Shown: positions 1-7,812 of the stretch, piece after piece
How the letters are laid out: every line of letters starts with the position of its first letter
How positions within the stretch are numbered: position 1 is the first letter of the stretch
From: Comamonadaceae bacterium
GTDB taxonomy: Bacteria; Pseudomonadota; Gammaproteobacteria; Burkholderiales; Burkholderiaceae_C
NCBI GenBank assembly: GCA_947460165.1
Contig: CANHKH010000002.1
Coordinates: 1 to 37,971, forward strand
Direction of reading: 5' to 3'
Length of the DNA: 37,971 bases
Translations under genes and position numbers: made by a program
The notes under the pieces: model-generated
Databases searched by the model: none
Seen by the model: the letters and a program-made list of their open reading frames with translations, nothing else
Told to the model about the DNA's origin: nothing

Positions 1-276
1 GAGGGGAGGCGGTTGGGTCTGACATGTTGGGGTTTTTTTACTTATTTTAAGGAGGCTGTGCGGGCACAGGCCCGCCAAGCCCCGTCTTTGGTGGAAGTGG
101 GGGCTGGCTCGGGCTGGGTCGGCCGCCCCAAACAGCTCAGCTGCGCTGTGGCAATGTCCAGCCGCCTGAGCAGGGCAGGGTGTGCGCAGCGGCTGGATGC
201 GGCAGGGGGCTGTGACCGGTCTAGCTTGGCGTTGCTTGTGATGGCCTGCGCCAGGGCTGGCGCCTGTTTCATCCCA
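1..276. other. Left edge, no supported complete gene
   Basis: No convincing coding sequence lies between the window edge and the last gene of the acyl-CoA operon. The plus-strand ORF that covers it continues as the antisense shadow of the crotonase gene, and the 76-residue minus-strand ORF is low in complexity with no recognisable motif. On the minus strand an ATG at position 25 begins a frame reading MSDPTASP and leaves the window, so it could be the start of the next downstream gene. An A-rich stretch precedes it, but eight codons are too few for a call. Confidence 0.4.
248..263 (-). terminator. Possible stem-loop after the acyl-CoA operon
   Basis: The sequence GCGCCAGGGCTGGCGC can form a 7-bp stem and starts about 13 nt beyond the stop codon of the last operon gene. 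No U-tract follows on the minus strand, so it does not qualify as a classical intrinsic terminator. It may be a 3'-end stabilising hairpin or chance in GC-rich DNA. Confidence 0.25.
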
Positions 277-1065
277 TCAACGCCCTGTGAACACCGGCGT
301 GCGTTTTTCCCGGAAGGCGGTCATGGCTTCTCGGCTGTCATGGCTGTTGAGGCAGTCGGCCATGTGTTGGTAGCAAGCCTGGTCGCTGGCAGGACTGGCC
401 TGCATGGCCCGCAGGGCCTGCTTGCTCGCTCGCATGCTCAGGGGGGCGTTGGCGGCCAGCGTCTGGGCCAAAGCGGCGAGCTCGGCTTCAAAGGCCTCGG
501 GCTTGAGCACCCGCTGCACCAGGCCGCAGGCCAGCGCCTGCTCGCTGCTCAGAGGCTGGCTGGTGAGCAGCATGTCGGCGGCGCGTGCCGCGCCTGCGGC
601 CTGGGCCAGCGCAGCCAGGCCTTCCATGGGGTACACAAAGCCGTACTTGTTGGGCGGCATGACAAAGCTGCAGCCCTCGGTGCAAATGCGCATGTCGGCA
701 TGGCAAAACAGGTCCAGCCCAGCGCCAATCACAAACCGGTGGGCGGCAGCGAGCACGGGGTGGCGGCAGAGGGCGATGGCCTGGGCCGCCTGGCGCACAG
801 GCGCGTGAATGGCGCGTGCGTCACCAGCGCTGAGCGGGTGCGAGGGCAACTCGCCGAGGTTGTAGCCGGCAGAAAAAGCCAGCTCGCCGGCGCCGCGCAA
901 GACCACCACCCGCAGGTCCTCGCGCGCAGAACACTCCCCCAGCGCAGCCACCAGGCCCTGCAGCATGCCACCGGTCAGGGCGTTGCGCGCCTGCGGCCGA
1001 TTGAAAGCGATGGTCGCCACCGGACCGTCGAAGGCCAGTTGCAGGTGCTCGTTCTCAGTGGCCAT
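277..1065 (-). CDS. Crotonase-family enoyl-CoA hydratase/isomerase-like protein (diverged active site)
   Basis: This 262-residue protein is a full-length crotonase-superfamily member acting on an acyl-CoA thioester in the cytoplasm. The fold signatures are visible: FNRPQARNAL near residues 21-30, the first oxyanion-hole segment AFSAGYNL (63-70) and the second around IGAG (113-116), and a typical C-terminal FREKRTPVF. The two glutamates that hydratases use (rat Glu144 and Glu164) appear to be replaced by Asp118 and Asn139, so true hydration is uncertain; isomerase, decarboxylase or hydrolase activity is possible. The ATG was chosen because it lies 2 nt after the MmgE/PrpD stop and starts the conserved fold; the longer ORF upstream only shadows that gene. 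It is the last gene of the operon. Confidence 0.88.
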   Translation of the reverse strand: MATENEHLQLAFDGPVATIAFNRPQARNALTGGMLQGLVAALGECSAREDLRVVVLRGAGELAFSAGYNLGELPSHPLSAGDARAIHAPVRQAAQAIALCRHPVLAAAHRFVIGAGLDLFCHADMRICTEGCSFVMPPNKYGFVYPMEGLAALAQAAGAARAADMLLTSQPLSSEQALACGLVQRVLKPEAFEAELAALAQTLAANAPLSMRASKQALRAMQASPASDQACYQHMADCLNSHDSREAMTAFREKRTPVFTGR

Positions 1066-1067
1066 GC

Positions 1068-2450
1068 TCAGGCCAAGGGGTTCATCCATCCGGAGCGCAG
1101 AGGCGCCAGCAAGGCGCGCAGGTCGGTGCAGTGCTCCAACTCTTCGAGCGCATCGAAGAGGCCGCTGGCCTGCTCTGTGACCACCAGGTCGAGGGTGCAG
1201 GCCATGAATTTTTCGCGGCGCTCGGCCTGCGTCATCGGGTTGCGCGGATCGCCCGAGGGCACCAGCACCTTGCGGGTGTAGCTCTGCCCGCGCGCATGCA
1301 CCGTGACCTCGGCCGGCACCGCGTCGGCCGACACCTCGGGCTCCAGGTCGGCGCGCGAGCGAAAGCTGATCTTGGGCAGCAGGGCCTGTACCCTGGCGTC
1401 TTGGGTCCAGTGGTCCTCGTACTGGCGTGGGCCCGCTTGGCCTTCGACGGCCGCCACCGCCAGACTGAACTCCATGCTGAACTTGCCTTCCAGACCGGTC
1501 AGCGGTCGCGAATACAGCAGCACTTTCTTGGCCAGCGGGCTGGCGTCGCAGTCGATCTGGGTGATCTCCTCGGCCTGGATTTGATGCTCTTTGCAAATGG
1601 CCAGCAGCGCATCGAGGGCGCAATGGGTGCAGCCGCAGGCCGGGTAGCGCTTGAGCACAATGCCCGGCGCGCTCAGCTCCCAGGGCTGCCCCAGGCTGGC
1701 GGTCCACTCCTCGGGCGCGGGCATGCTGCGCGCTTGCAGCACCTGGGCCCAGCCCACCTCGCCCTCAAAGGCGCGCAGGTCGGAGGTAAAGCCCTCGCGC
1801 GCGAGTTCGGCCGACAAAATGCCGGCGCGGGCGGCATTGCCCGCATGGAAGGGTTTGGTCATGGTGCCAAAGTTGCGCCGCACGCCGCTGGCCTGCGAGG
1901 CGGCCAGGCCCAGGGCCATGGCGGTTTGCTGAGGGTTCAAGCCCATCAGCTTGGCACTGGCAGCGGCCGCGCCAATGACGCCCATGGTGGCGGTCGAGTG
2001 CCAGCCGTGCTCATAGTGCTGGGGGTTGGCCGCGCGGCCAAACTTGCCTATGAGTTCGACGCCGACGGCATAGGCCATGATCAGCTCGCGGCCCGATGCG
2101 CCTGTGGCCTCGGCCAGCGCCAGGGCCGCCGGCAGCACCGCCACCGAGGGGTGGCCGTATTGGGTCCAGAGGATGTCGTCGTAGTCGAGTGCATGACCGG
2201 CCGTGCCATTGGCCAGTGCGGCCGCCTGCGGGCTCAGGCTGCGGCCCCCGCCAATCACCGTGGACTGGCCATCGCCGCTGGAGGCCGCCGCGACCTTGTG
2301 CACGATGGCACCGGTGGGCGTGGCAGCACCGGCCACGGTGCAGGCGATGCAGTCTGAAATCGCGGCTTTGGCGCCGGCCAAGTCGGCGGGGCTGAGCATG
2401 TCGAATCTGGCATGGCCCACAAACTGGGCCAGGGCTTGGCTCAAGGTCAT
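1068..2450 (-). CDS. MmgE/PrpD family protein
   Basis: This 460-residue protein has the usual length of the MmgE/PrpD family, which includes 2-methylcitrate dehydratase PrpD and cis-aconitate decarboxylase. Family signatures are present: HALDYDD (86-92), GHPS (99-102), a GWHSTATMG segment matching the PrpD substrate loop, and KRYPACGCTH in the C-terminal half. Members eliminate water from, or decarboxylate, branched di- or tricarboxylates. The start ATG overlaps the stop of the upstream CoA-transferase (ATGA), and the stop lies 2 nt before the next crotonase, so all three should be translationally coupled. Its neighbours differ from a prp operon (no methylcitrate synthase or lyase), so propionate metabolism by methylcitrate is not supported. 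Its substrate is unknown. Confidence 0.9.
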   Translation of the reverse strand: MTLSQALAQFVGHARFDMLSPADLAGAKAAISDCIACTVAGAATPTGAIVHKVAAASSGDGQSTVIGGGRSLSPQAAALANGTAGHALDYDDILWTQYGHPSVAVLPAALALAEATGASGRELIMAYAVGVELIGKFGRAANPQHYEHGWHSTATMGVIGAAAASAKLMGLNPQQTAMALGLAASQASGVRRNFGTMTKPFHAGNAARAGILSAELAREGFTSDLRAFEGEVGWAQVLQARSMPAPEEWTASLGQPWELSAPGIVLKRYPACGCTHCALDALLAICKEHQIQAEEITQIDCDASPLAKKVLLYSRPLTGLEGKFSMEFSLAVAAVEGQAGPRQYEDHWTQDARVQALLPKISFRSRADLEPEVSADAVPAEVTVHARGQSYTRKVLVPSGDPRNPMTQAERREKFMACTLDLVVTEQASGLFDALEELEHCTDLRALLAPLRSGWMNPLA

Positions 2451-3676
2451 ATCACGCCTGCTTTTTTGAGTTCGTCGATGTGTTGATCGGTGGCGCCTAG
2501 CAACTCGCGCAGCACCGCCGCCGTGTGTTCGCCCTGCAGCGGCGCGGCGCTGGCCTGCCCGTCGCGTATGCCTTCGACCTTCATCGGGTTGCCCGGCGCG
2601 CGGGCCAGGCCGTAGGCGGGGTGATCGGTTTGTACCACCATGTGGCGCTCGAGCACCACCGGGTCGTTGAGCGTTTGATCGACGGTGTTGATCGGGGCAC
2701 AAGGCACGCGCTGGGCCAGCAGCTCGTCGAGCCACTCCTGGGCCGGCCGGGTCTTGAGGATGGCTTTGATGATGGTCAGCAATTCTTCCCGGTGCTGCGA
2801 GCGCTGGTCGGCGCTGGCGTAACGCGGGTCGGCTGCCAGATGGGCAATGCCCAGCACCTCGCAGGTTTCTTTCCAATAACGCTCGCCAAAGATGGCGATC
2901 ACCATCCACTGGGTTTTCGTCTCAAAGGCCTGGTAGGGCACATTGACCACATGGCCGGAGCCTTGCGGACCGGGCACCTGGCCGGTGTTGAGGTAGTTGG
3001 CGCCCATGTAGCTGAGCAGGGCGGCCATGCAGTCGAGCATGCTGACTTCCACATGCCGGCCACGGCCGGTGAACTGCCGCGCTTGCAGCGCCGCCAAAAT
3101 GCCCGTGGCGGCATACATGCCGGCAGCGATGTCGCCCATGGGCAGGCCCAGCCGCACCGGCGGGCCGCCGGGCACGCCGGTCACGCTCATGGCGCCGCCC
3201 ATGGCTTGCACGATCAGGTCAAAACTCGAGCGCAAGCGGTACTCGCCGGTGCTGCCAAAGCCGGAGATGGAGCACGAGACCAGGCGCGGATTGACCGCTT
3301 GGCGCAATTCTTCATAGTCGACCCCAAAGCGGGCCATGGTGTCGGGCCTGAAGTTGTCGATGATCACGTCCGCCTGCGCGCACAACTGGCGCAGCAGCGC
3401 CACGCCTTGCGGATGCTTGAGGTTGAGCGCCAGCCCCTCTTTGTTGCGGTTGACGCCGGCAAAGTAGGACGACACGCCCGCGCCCAGGTGCGGCGCCAAG
3501 CCGCGGGTGGAGTCGCCCTCGCCGTCTTGCACCGGTTCTATCTTGAGCACGCGCGCGCCCAGATCGGCCAGCATCATGGTGCAGTGCGGGCCGGCCAAGG
3601 CCCGCGTGAGGTCTATCACCAGCAGGTTTTGCAAAGGGGGCGCCAGGTCTGCCGACCCCAGGGCTGGATTTGCCAT
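2447..3676 (-). CDS. Class III (CaiB/BaiF) acyl-CoA transferase
   Basis: This 409-residue protein is a family III CoA-transferase of the formyl-CoA:oxalate or succinyl-CoA:carboxylate transferase type. It shows the N-terminal VIDLTRALAGPHCTMMLADLGA block, the NRNKEGLALNLK segment, the DNFRPDTM motif, and the catalytic aspartate in GLPMGDIAAG (Asp182), which forms a mixed anhydride with the acid in this family. It most likely moves CoA from an acyl-CoA donor, often succinyl-CoA, onto a carboxylic acid. Its position just after two TTT binding proteins suggests it activates the imported acid. The gene overlaps MmgE/PrpD by 4 bp and starts 7 nt after the preceding binding-protein gene. Confidence 0.93.
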   Translation of the reverse strand: MANPALGSADLAPPLQNLLVIDLTRALAGPHCTMMLADLGARVLKIEPVQDGEGDSTRGLAPHLGAGVSSYFAGVNRNKEGLALNLKHPQGVALLRQLCAQADVIIDNFRPDTMARFGVDYEELRQAVNPRLVSCSISGFGSTGEYRLRSSFDLIVQAMGGAMSVTGVPGGPPVRLGLPMGDIAAGMYAATGILAALQARQFTGRGRHVEVSMLDCMAALLSYMGANYLNTGQVPGPQGSGHVVNVPYQAFETKTQWMVIAIFGERYWKETCEVLGIAHLAADPRYASADQRSQHREELLTIIKAILKTRPAQEWLDELLAQRVPCAPINTVDQTLNDPVVLERHMVVQTDHPAYGLARAPGNPMKVEGIRDGQASAAPLQGEHTAAVLRELLGATDQHIDELKKAGVI

Positions 3677-3683
3677 GGCTTGC

Positions 3684-4658
3684 TTACTTCTCGGTCTTGA
3701 GGTTGGCGGCTTGTATCACTTTTTCGAAGCGGGTCATGTCCGATTTGATGATGGCGGCAAACTCCGCCGGTGAGGTGGTGGTGGGCTCCAGACCCTGGCT
3801 TTGCAGGTTCTCGCGCACCTCGGGCAAGGCCATGACGGCAGCGATCTCGGCGGCCAGCTTGTTGACCACCTCTTTGGGCGTTGAGCCGTGGGCCAAAATG
3901 CCGGCCCAGGTGCCCGCCTCGTAGCCGGGCAGACCGGCCTCGGCAAAAGTGGGGACCTCGGGCAGCGCCACCGAGCGCGAGCGGCCGGAGATGGCCACAC
4001 CCTTGAGCTTGCCGGCCTTGATTTGAGAGATGACCGCGATCGGCGAGCTGAAATACGCCTGCACATGGCCGGCCAGGGTGTCGTTGAGCGCAGGCCCGCT
4101 GCCTTTGTAAGGGACCACCTGCAGCTTGACGCCGGCCATGGTGTTGAAGGTCTCGGCGGCCAGATGGGTCAGGCCCGCGTTGTCACCGGCCGCAAAGTTG
4201 ATGGCCGAGGGGTTGGCCTTGGCCAGGGCGATGAATTCGCGCAGGTTGTTCGCGGGCACGGCCGGGTGCGCCACCAAAATCAGGTCAAACCGGTAAAGCG
4301 TGCTGACCGGCGAAAAGTCACGCTCGGTGTTGTAGGGCAAGCGCGCCATCATGTGCGGGTTGATGGTGTGGGTGTTGACCACCATCACCATGTGGTGGCC
4401 GTCAGGCGCTGACTTGAGCAGCTCCTCAGAAGCAATCACGCCATTGCCACCGGGTCTGTTGTCAATGACCACGGCCTGACCCAGGCGCTCGCTGAGTTTT
4501 TGCCCCAGCAAGCGGGCCACCACCGTGGTGCTGCCACCGGGCGGAAAGGCCACGATGATGCGCATGGGCTTGCTTGGAAAGCCAGCCTGGGCCCAACTGC
4601 TGCCAGCGGCTGCAGCAAGCGTCAGCGTGATGAAGCTGCGGCGGGTGCTGTGATTCAT
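3684..4658 (-). CDS. TTT-family (Bug/TctC) periplasmic substrate-binding protein, copy 1
   Basis: This 324-residue protein has the tripartite tricarboxylate transporter receptor fold. An N-terminal signal with a twin-arginine-like TRRSFITLTL core ends near SSWA-QA, pointing to periplasmic export, possibly by Tat. After it come the Bug-family signatures FPSKPMRIIVAFPPGGSTT, VIDNRPGGNG, and VPYKGSGPALNDTLAGHV. Family members bind carboxylates such as citrate, tartrate-like acids or aromatic acids and deliver them to the TctA/TctB membrane pair; no TctA or TctB gene occurs in the window. The start was chosen at the ATG preceded by a good AAGGAG ribosome site; the longer ORF reads through the neighbouring binding-protein gene. 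It lies 10 nt after copy 2. Confidence 0.93.
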   Translation of the reverse strand: MNHSTRRSFITLTLAAAAGSSWAQAGFPSKPMRIIVAFPPGGSTTVVARLLGQKLSERLGQAVVIDNRPGGNGVIASEELLKSAPDGHHMVMVVNTHTINPHMMARLPYNTERDFSPVSTLYRFDLILVAHPAVPANNLREFIALAKANPSAINFAAGDNAGLTHLAAETFNTMAGVKLQVVPYKGSGPALNDTLAGHVQAYFSSPIAVISQIKAGKLKGVAISGRSRSVALPEVPTFAEAGLPGYEAGTWAGILAHGSTPKEVVNKLAAEIAAVMALPEVRENLQSQGLEPTTTSPAEFAAIIKSDMTRFEKVIQAANLKTEK

Positions 4659-4668
4659 GATGAGCTCC

Positions 4669-5643
4669 TTATTCCGAACGGATGTTGGCGCTGCGGACCA
4701 CGTTGGTCCATTTTTTTTCTTCGGCGATCCACATCTTGCCGAAGCTCTCCAGCGTGCTGGGCACCGGTTCTGCGCCCAACTTTTCGTAGCGGGCCCGCAC
4801 CGCCGGGTTGGCCAGGGCTTTGTTGACCTCGGTGTTGAGGCGCTGCAGCACCGCCTGCGGCGTTCCCTTGGGGGCCACAAAGCCATACCAGGCGGTGACG
4901 TCAAAGCCCTTGACGCCTTGTTCGGAAATCGTCGGTATGGTTGGCGTGAGGCTGGCTTTTTCCAGGCTGGTCACGGCCAGTGCCTTGACAGCGCCGCTCT
5001 TGACATGCTGCGAGGAGGACACCACGGTGTCCATCATCATGCTGAGTTGCCCGCCCAGCACATCGGCCAGCGCGGCAGAGCTGCCTTTGTAGGGCACGTG
5101 CAGGATGTCAACCTGCGCCATGGACTTGAACAGCTCCATGCCCACATGGTTGATGGAGCCATTGCCGGCCGAACCGTAAGACAGGCTGCCCGGCTTGGAC
5201 CTGGCCAGCGACAGCAATTCATCGAGGTTGTTGACGGGCAGCTTGTTGTGGGTGATCAAGATAAAGGGGGAGCTGCCGATCAGCGCGATGGGCACAAAGT
5301 CACCAATGGGATCGAAGCTCAGGTTTTTGCTGAGCGAGGGCATCATGGAGGTGGCGGTGGTGCCCACATACAAGGTGTAGCCGTCAGGTGCCGCTTTGGC
5401 GACCAGCGCTGCGCCCAAGCCGCCGCCGGCGCCGGGGCGGTTGTCAATGACGATTTGCGCCTTCATGTCTTCGGCCATCTGCTGGGCCACGATGCGGGTC
5501 AGCACATCGGTGCCGCCACCGGGCGCAAAGGGCACGACGATGCGAATGGGTTTGTCGGGAAAGCCTGTCTGTCCAAACGCACAAGCGCAAGACAGAACAA
5601 GGCTCAGGGCGCCAAGCAGGCGGGGAAAAGCGATGGGTTTCAT
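4669..5643 (-). CDS. TTT-family (Bug/TctC) periplasmic substrate-binding protein, copy 2
   Basis: This 324-residue binding protein belongs to the same family as the next gene but differs strongly in sequence, so the pair is not a recent duplication. A Sec-type signal peptide (about residues 1-25, ending near CAFG-QT) leads into FPDKPIRIVVPFAPGGGTD, VIDNRPGAGGG and VPYKGSSAALADVLGG, the standard ligand-pocket segments. GGAG about 7 nt before the ATG supports the start. It follows the mutase small subunit by 32 nt. Two different receptors in one operon suggest that two related acids, or one acid with different affinities, are captured for the pathway. Confidence 0.93.
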   Translation of the reverse strand: MKPIAFPRLLGALSLVLSCACAFGQTGFPDKPIRIVVPFAPGGGTDVLTRIVAQQMAEDMKAQIVIDNRPGAGGGLGAALVAKAAPDGYTLYVGTTATSMMPSLSKNLSFDPIGDFVPIALIGSSPFILITHNKLPVNNLDELLSLARSKPGSLSYGSAGNGSINHVGMELFKSMAQVDILHVPYKGSSAALADVLGGQLSMMMDTVVSSSQHVKSGAVKALAVTSLEKASLTPTIPTISEQGVKGFDVTAWYGFVAPKGTPQAVLQRLNTEVNKALANPAVRARYEKLGAEPVPSTLESFGKMWIAEEKKWTNVVRSANIRSE

Positions 5644-5675
5644 GGCAGTCTCCAGGGGGTGTCAAGCACAGGGCA

Positions 5676-6104
5676 TCAATTGCCGACGGATCGGCGTGGC
5701 GCGTTCTTCTCGATGTAAGTGATGATTTTTTCGATGGGCGTGCCGGGCAGAAAAATTTCGCTCATGCCCGCCGCCTTGAGCGCCGGGATGTCTTCATCGG
5801 GGATGATGCCGCCGGCCACCACCATCAGGTCGTCGCGGCAGCCGCGCGAGCGCAGGGCCTGCATCAGGTCGGGGCCAAGCAGCAGGTGGTCGGCTGCCGC
5901 AAAGTTGATCGCCACCACATCGGCATCTTCGTCAACGGCGGCGCTGGCGATTTGGTCCACCGACAGGCGCATGCCCAGGTAGATGACCTCCATGCCGGCG
6001 TCACGCAGGGCGCGCGTCACCACCTTGATGCCGCGGTCATGCCCGTCCAGCCCGGGCTTGCCAGCGATGATGCGGATCTTGCCTTGAGGGTCCTTGGCTT
6101 GCAT
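5676..6104 (-). CDS. B12-binding small subunit of acyl-CoA (methylmalonyl-CoA-type) mutase
   Basis: This 142-residue protein is a free-standing cobalamin-binding domain of the split, archaeal-type methylmalonyl-CoA mutase. The base-off/His-on signature DGHDRG (D-x-H-x-x-G) sits near residues 20-25, and the rest of the Rossmann-like fold is recognisable in VVAINFAAADHLLL and VVAGGIIPDEDIPAL. The start ATG lies one base past the stop of the large subunit, fitting stoichiometric co-translation; the longer ORF upstream is a shadow of the large subunit gene. Together the two polypeptides form the adenosylcobalamin-dependent 1,2-rearrangement enzyme. Its length matches other separate mutase small subunits. 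Confidence 0.95.
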   Translation of the reverse strand: MQAKDPQGKIRIIAGKPGLDGHDRGIKVVTRALRDAGMEVIYLGMRLSVDQIASAAVDEDADVVAINFAAADHLLLGPDLMQALRSRGCRDDLMVVAGGIIPDEDIPALKAAGMSEIFLPGTPIEKIITYIEKNAPRRSVGN

Positions 6105-6105
6105 G

Positions 6106-7812
6106 TCAGTAACTTTGCATCGGGTTGTGAACGCCCCAGCAGCGGCGCAACACGCCGCAGATCTCGCCGAGGGTGAGGCGGGCCTTGGCCGCCTCAATGA
6201 ACAGGGGCATGAGGTTGTCGCTGCCGCGCGCGGCCTGCTCGATGCGCTCGAGCACGGCGGCGGCCCGGTCCGCATCGCGCTGCTGGCGCAACTGTGCGAG
6301 CCGCTGGCACTGCGCCTGCTCCAAGCTGTCGTCCACGCGGAAGGTCTCGATGGGATCGGCTTCCCGGCCTTCTTGCGGCAGGTATTTGTTCATCGCGACA
6401 AACACATGCTCGGCGCTTTCCACCTTTTTCTGAAAGGCGTAGCTCGACTCCTCGATCGCCTGCTGCACCCAGCCGCTTTCGTGGGCCGCGATCATGCCGC
6501 CCATCTCATCGATCTGCTTGAGAATGGCCGCTGCACGGTCTTCAATTTCATTGGTCAGCGACTCGACGTAATAGGAGCCACCCAGCGGGTCTATGGTGTT
6601 GGTGATGCCAAATTCATCGACCATCATCTGCTGGGTGCGCAGCGCAATGCGGGCGGCGCGTTCGGTGGGCAAGGCAAAGGCCTCGTCCAGCCCGGCGGTG
6701 AAGATGGCTTGGGCGCCGCCCAGTGCGCCTATGAGCGCGTGCATGGCGATGCGAACAATGTTGTTCTCAGGCTCTTGGCGGGTCAGGGTGGAGCCCAGCG
6801 TGCCGCAATAAATGCGAAACATCGACGAGCGGGGGTCCTTGGGCTGGAAGCGTTCTTGCATGACGCGGGCAAAGAGGCGCCTGGCCGCCCGGAACTTGGC
6901 CACCTCTTCAAACAGGTCGCGGTAGCAGCCCAGGGAATACGACAGGCGCGGCGCGAACTCATCCACATCCAGGCCGCGCTCCAGGGCCGATTCAATGTAA
7001 ACGATGGCATGGGCCAGGGCAAATGCGACTTCCTGCACGGCCGTCGCACCAGCCTCGCGCATGTGCACGCCGGTGATCGACAAGGTGTTCCACTTGGGCA
7101 CATGGTGGAAGCAGTGCTCAATCAAGTCGGTGGTCAAGCGCAGCGAGGGACGCACCGGAAAGATGTAGGTGCCGCGCGCCACATACTCTTTGAGGATGTC
7201 GTTTTGCGTGGTGCCTTGCAGCACCCGCAGGTCTATGCCCCGCTCCTGCGCCATGGCCAGGTAGAAGGCCAAAATGATGGGCGCGGTGGCGTTGATGGTC
7301 ATGGCCACGCTCACGTCCTGCACCGGGATGCCGTCAAACAGGGTGTGCATGTCCTCGATGGAGTCTATGGCCACGCCCACTTTGCCGACCGATCCCTTGG
7401 CCTGCGGCGCGTCGGAGTCATAGCCGATCTGGCTGGGCAGGTCAAAGGCGATGGTCAGGGCCTTTTCGTTGAGGCCCAGCAGGTATTTGAAGCGCTGGTT
7501 GGTCTCCTGTGGCGTGCCAAAGCCCGAATAGGGGCGTATGGTCCACAAGCGGCCCCGGTACATGGTGGGGTAGACGCCGCGGGTGAACGGTGCCTGTCCT
7601 GGAAAGCCCAGATCTTGCTCATAGTCGCGGCCGGCCACATCGGCCGGGGTGTACAGGCGTTTGATCGGGATGTTGGCTTCAGAGATGAATTCGGCCTTGC
7701 GCTCGGGCGATTTCTTGAGCACAGGCGAGAGCGTCTGCTCATGCCAGCGCTTCATCGCCTCGGCCAGGTGGGCGCTGCCCGAGCTGGAGGAAGATGTCGC
7801 TGAATCGCTCAT
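6106..7812 (-). CDS. Acyl-CoA mutase large subunit (methylmalonyl-CoA mutase type)
   Basis: This 568-residue protein is the substrate-binding TIM-barrel subunit of a B12-dependent acyl-CoA mutase. Motifs include WTIRPYSGFGT, IAFDLPSQIGYDSD, QGTTQNDILKEY, and WNTLSITGVHMREAGAT. By alignment from memory, Tyr95 corresponds to Tyr89, Arg213 to Arg207 and His250 to His244 of Propionibacterium methylmalonyl-CoA mutase. Keeping Tyr and Arg argues for a carboxylated substrate such as methylmalonyl- or succinyl-CoA and against isobutyryl-CoA, 2-hydroxyisobutyryl-CoA and pivalyl-CoA mutases. The N-terminus carries a serine-rich stretch (3-13). The ATG overlaps the acyl-CoA dehydrogenase stop by 4 bp. 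Ethylmalonyl-type substrates remain possible. Confidence 0.95.
   Translation of the reverse strand: MSDSATSSSSSGSAHLAEAMKRWHEQTLSPVLKKSPERKAEFISEANIPIKRLYTPADVAGRDYEQDLGFPGQAPFTRGVYPTMYRGRLWTIRPYSGFGTPQETNQRFKYLLGLNEKALTIAFDLPSQIGYDSDAPQAKGSVGKVGVAIDSIEDMHTLFDGIPVQDVSVAMTINATAPIILAFYLAMAQERGIDLRVLQGTTQNDILKEYVARGTYIFPVRPSLRLTTDLIEHCFHHVPKWNTLSITGVHMREAGATAVQEVAFALAHAIVYIESALERGLDVDEFAPRLSYSLGCYRDLFEEVAKFRAARRLFARVMQERFQPKDPRSSMFRIYCGTLGSTLTRQEPENNIVRIAMHALIGALGGAQAIFTAGLDEAFALPTERAARIALRTQQMMVDEFGITNTIDPLGGSYYVESLTNEIEDRAAAILKQIDEMGGMIAAHESGWVQQAIEESSYAFQKKVESAEHVFVAMNKYLPQEGREADPIETFRVDDSLEQAQCQRLAQLRQQRDADRAAAVLERIEQAARGSDNLMPLFIEAAKARLTLGEICGVLRRCWGVHNPMQSY

Noticed and set aside
42-272. 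76-residue minus-strand ORF at the left edge
   Set aside because: Low complexity, no ribosome site, no recognisable motif.
13-1281. 422-residue plus-strand ORF
   Set aside because: It is antisense to the crotonase gene and part of MmgE/PrpD, with histidine/glycine/arginine-rich composition typical of a shadow frame in GC-rich DNA.
1068-2450. MmgE/PrpD as part of a methylcitrate cycle operon
   Set aside because: No methylcitrate synthase, methylisocitrate lyase or PrpR gene is present; neighbours are CoA-transferase and crotonase genes.
6106-7812. Mutase as isobutyryl-CoA or 2-hydroxyisobutyryl-CoA mutase
   Set aside because: Tyr95 and Arg213 match the methylmalonyl-CoA mutase residues rather than the Phe/Gln or Ile/Asp replacements of those enzymes.
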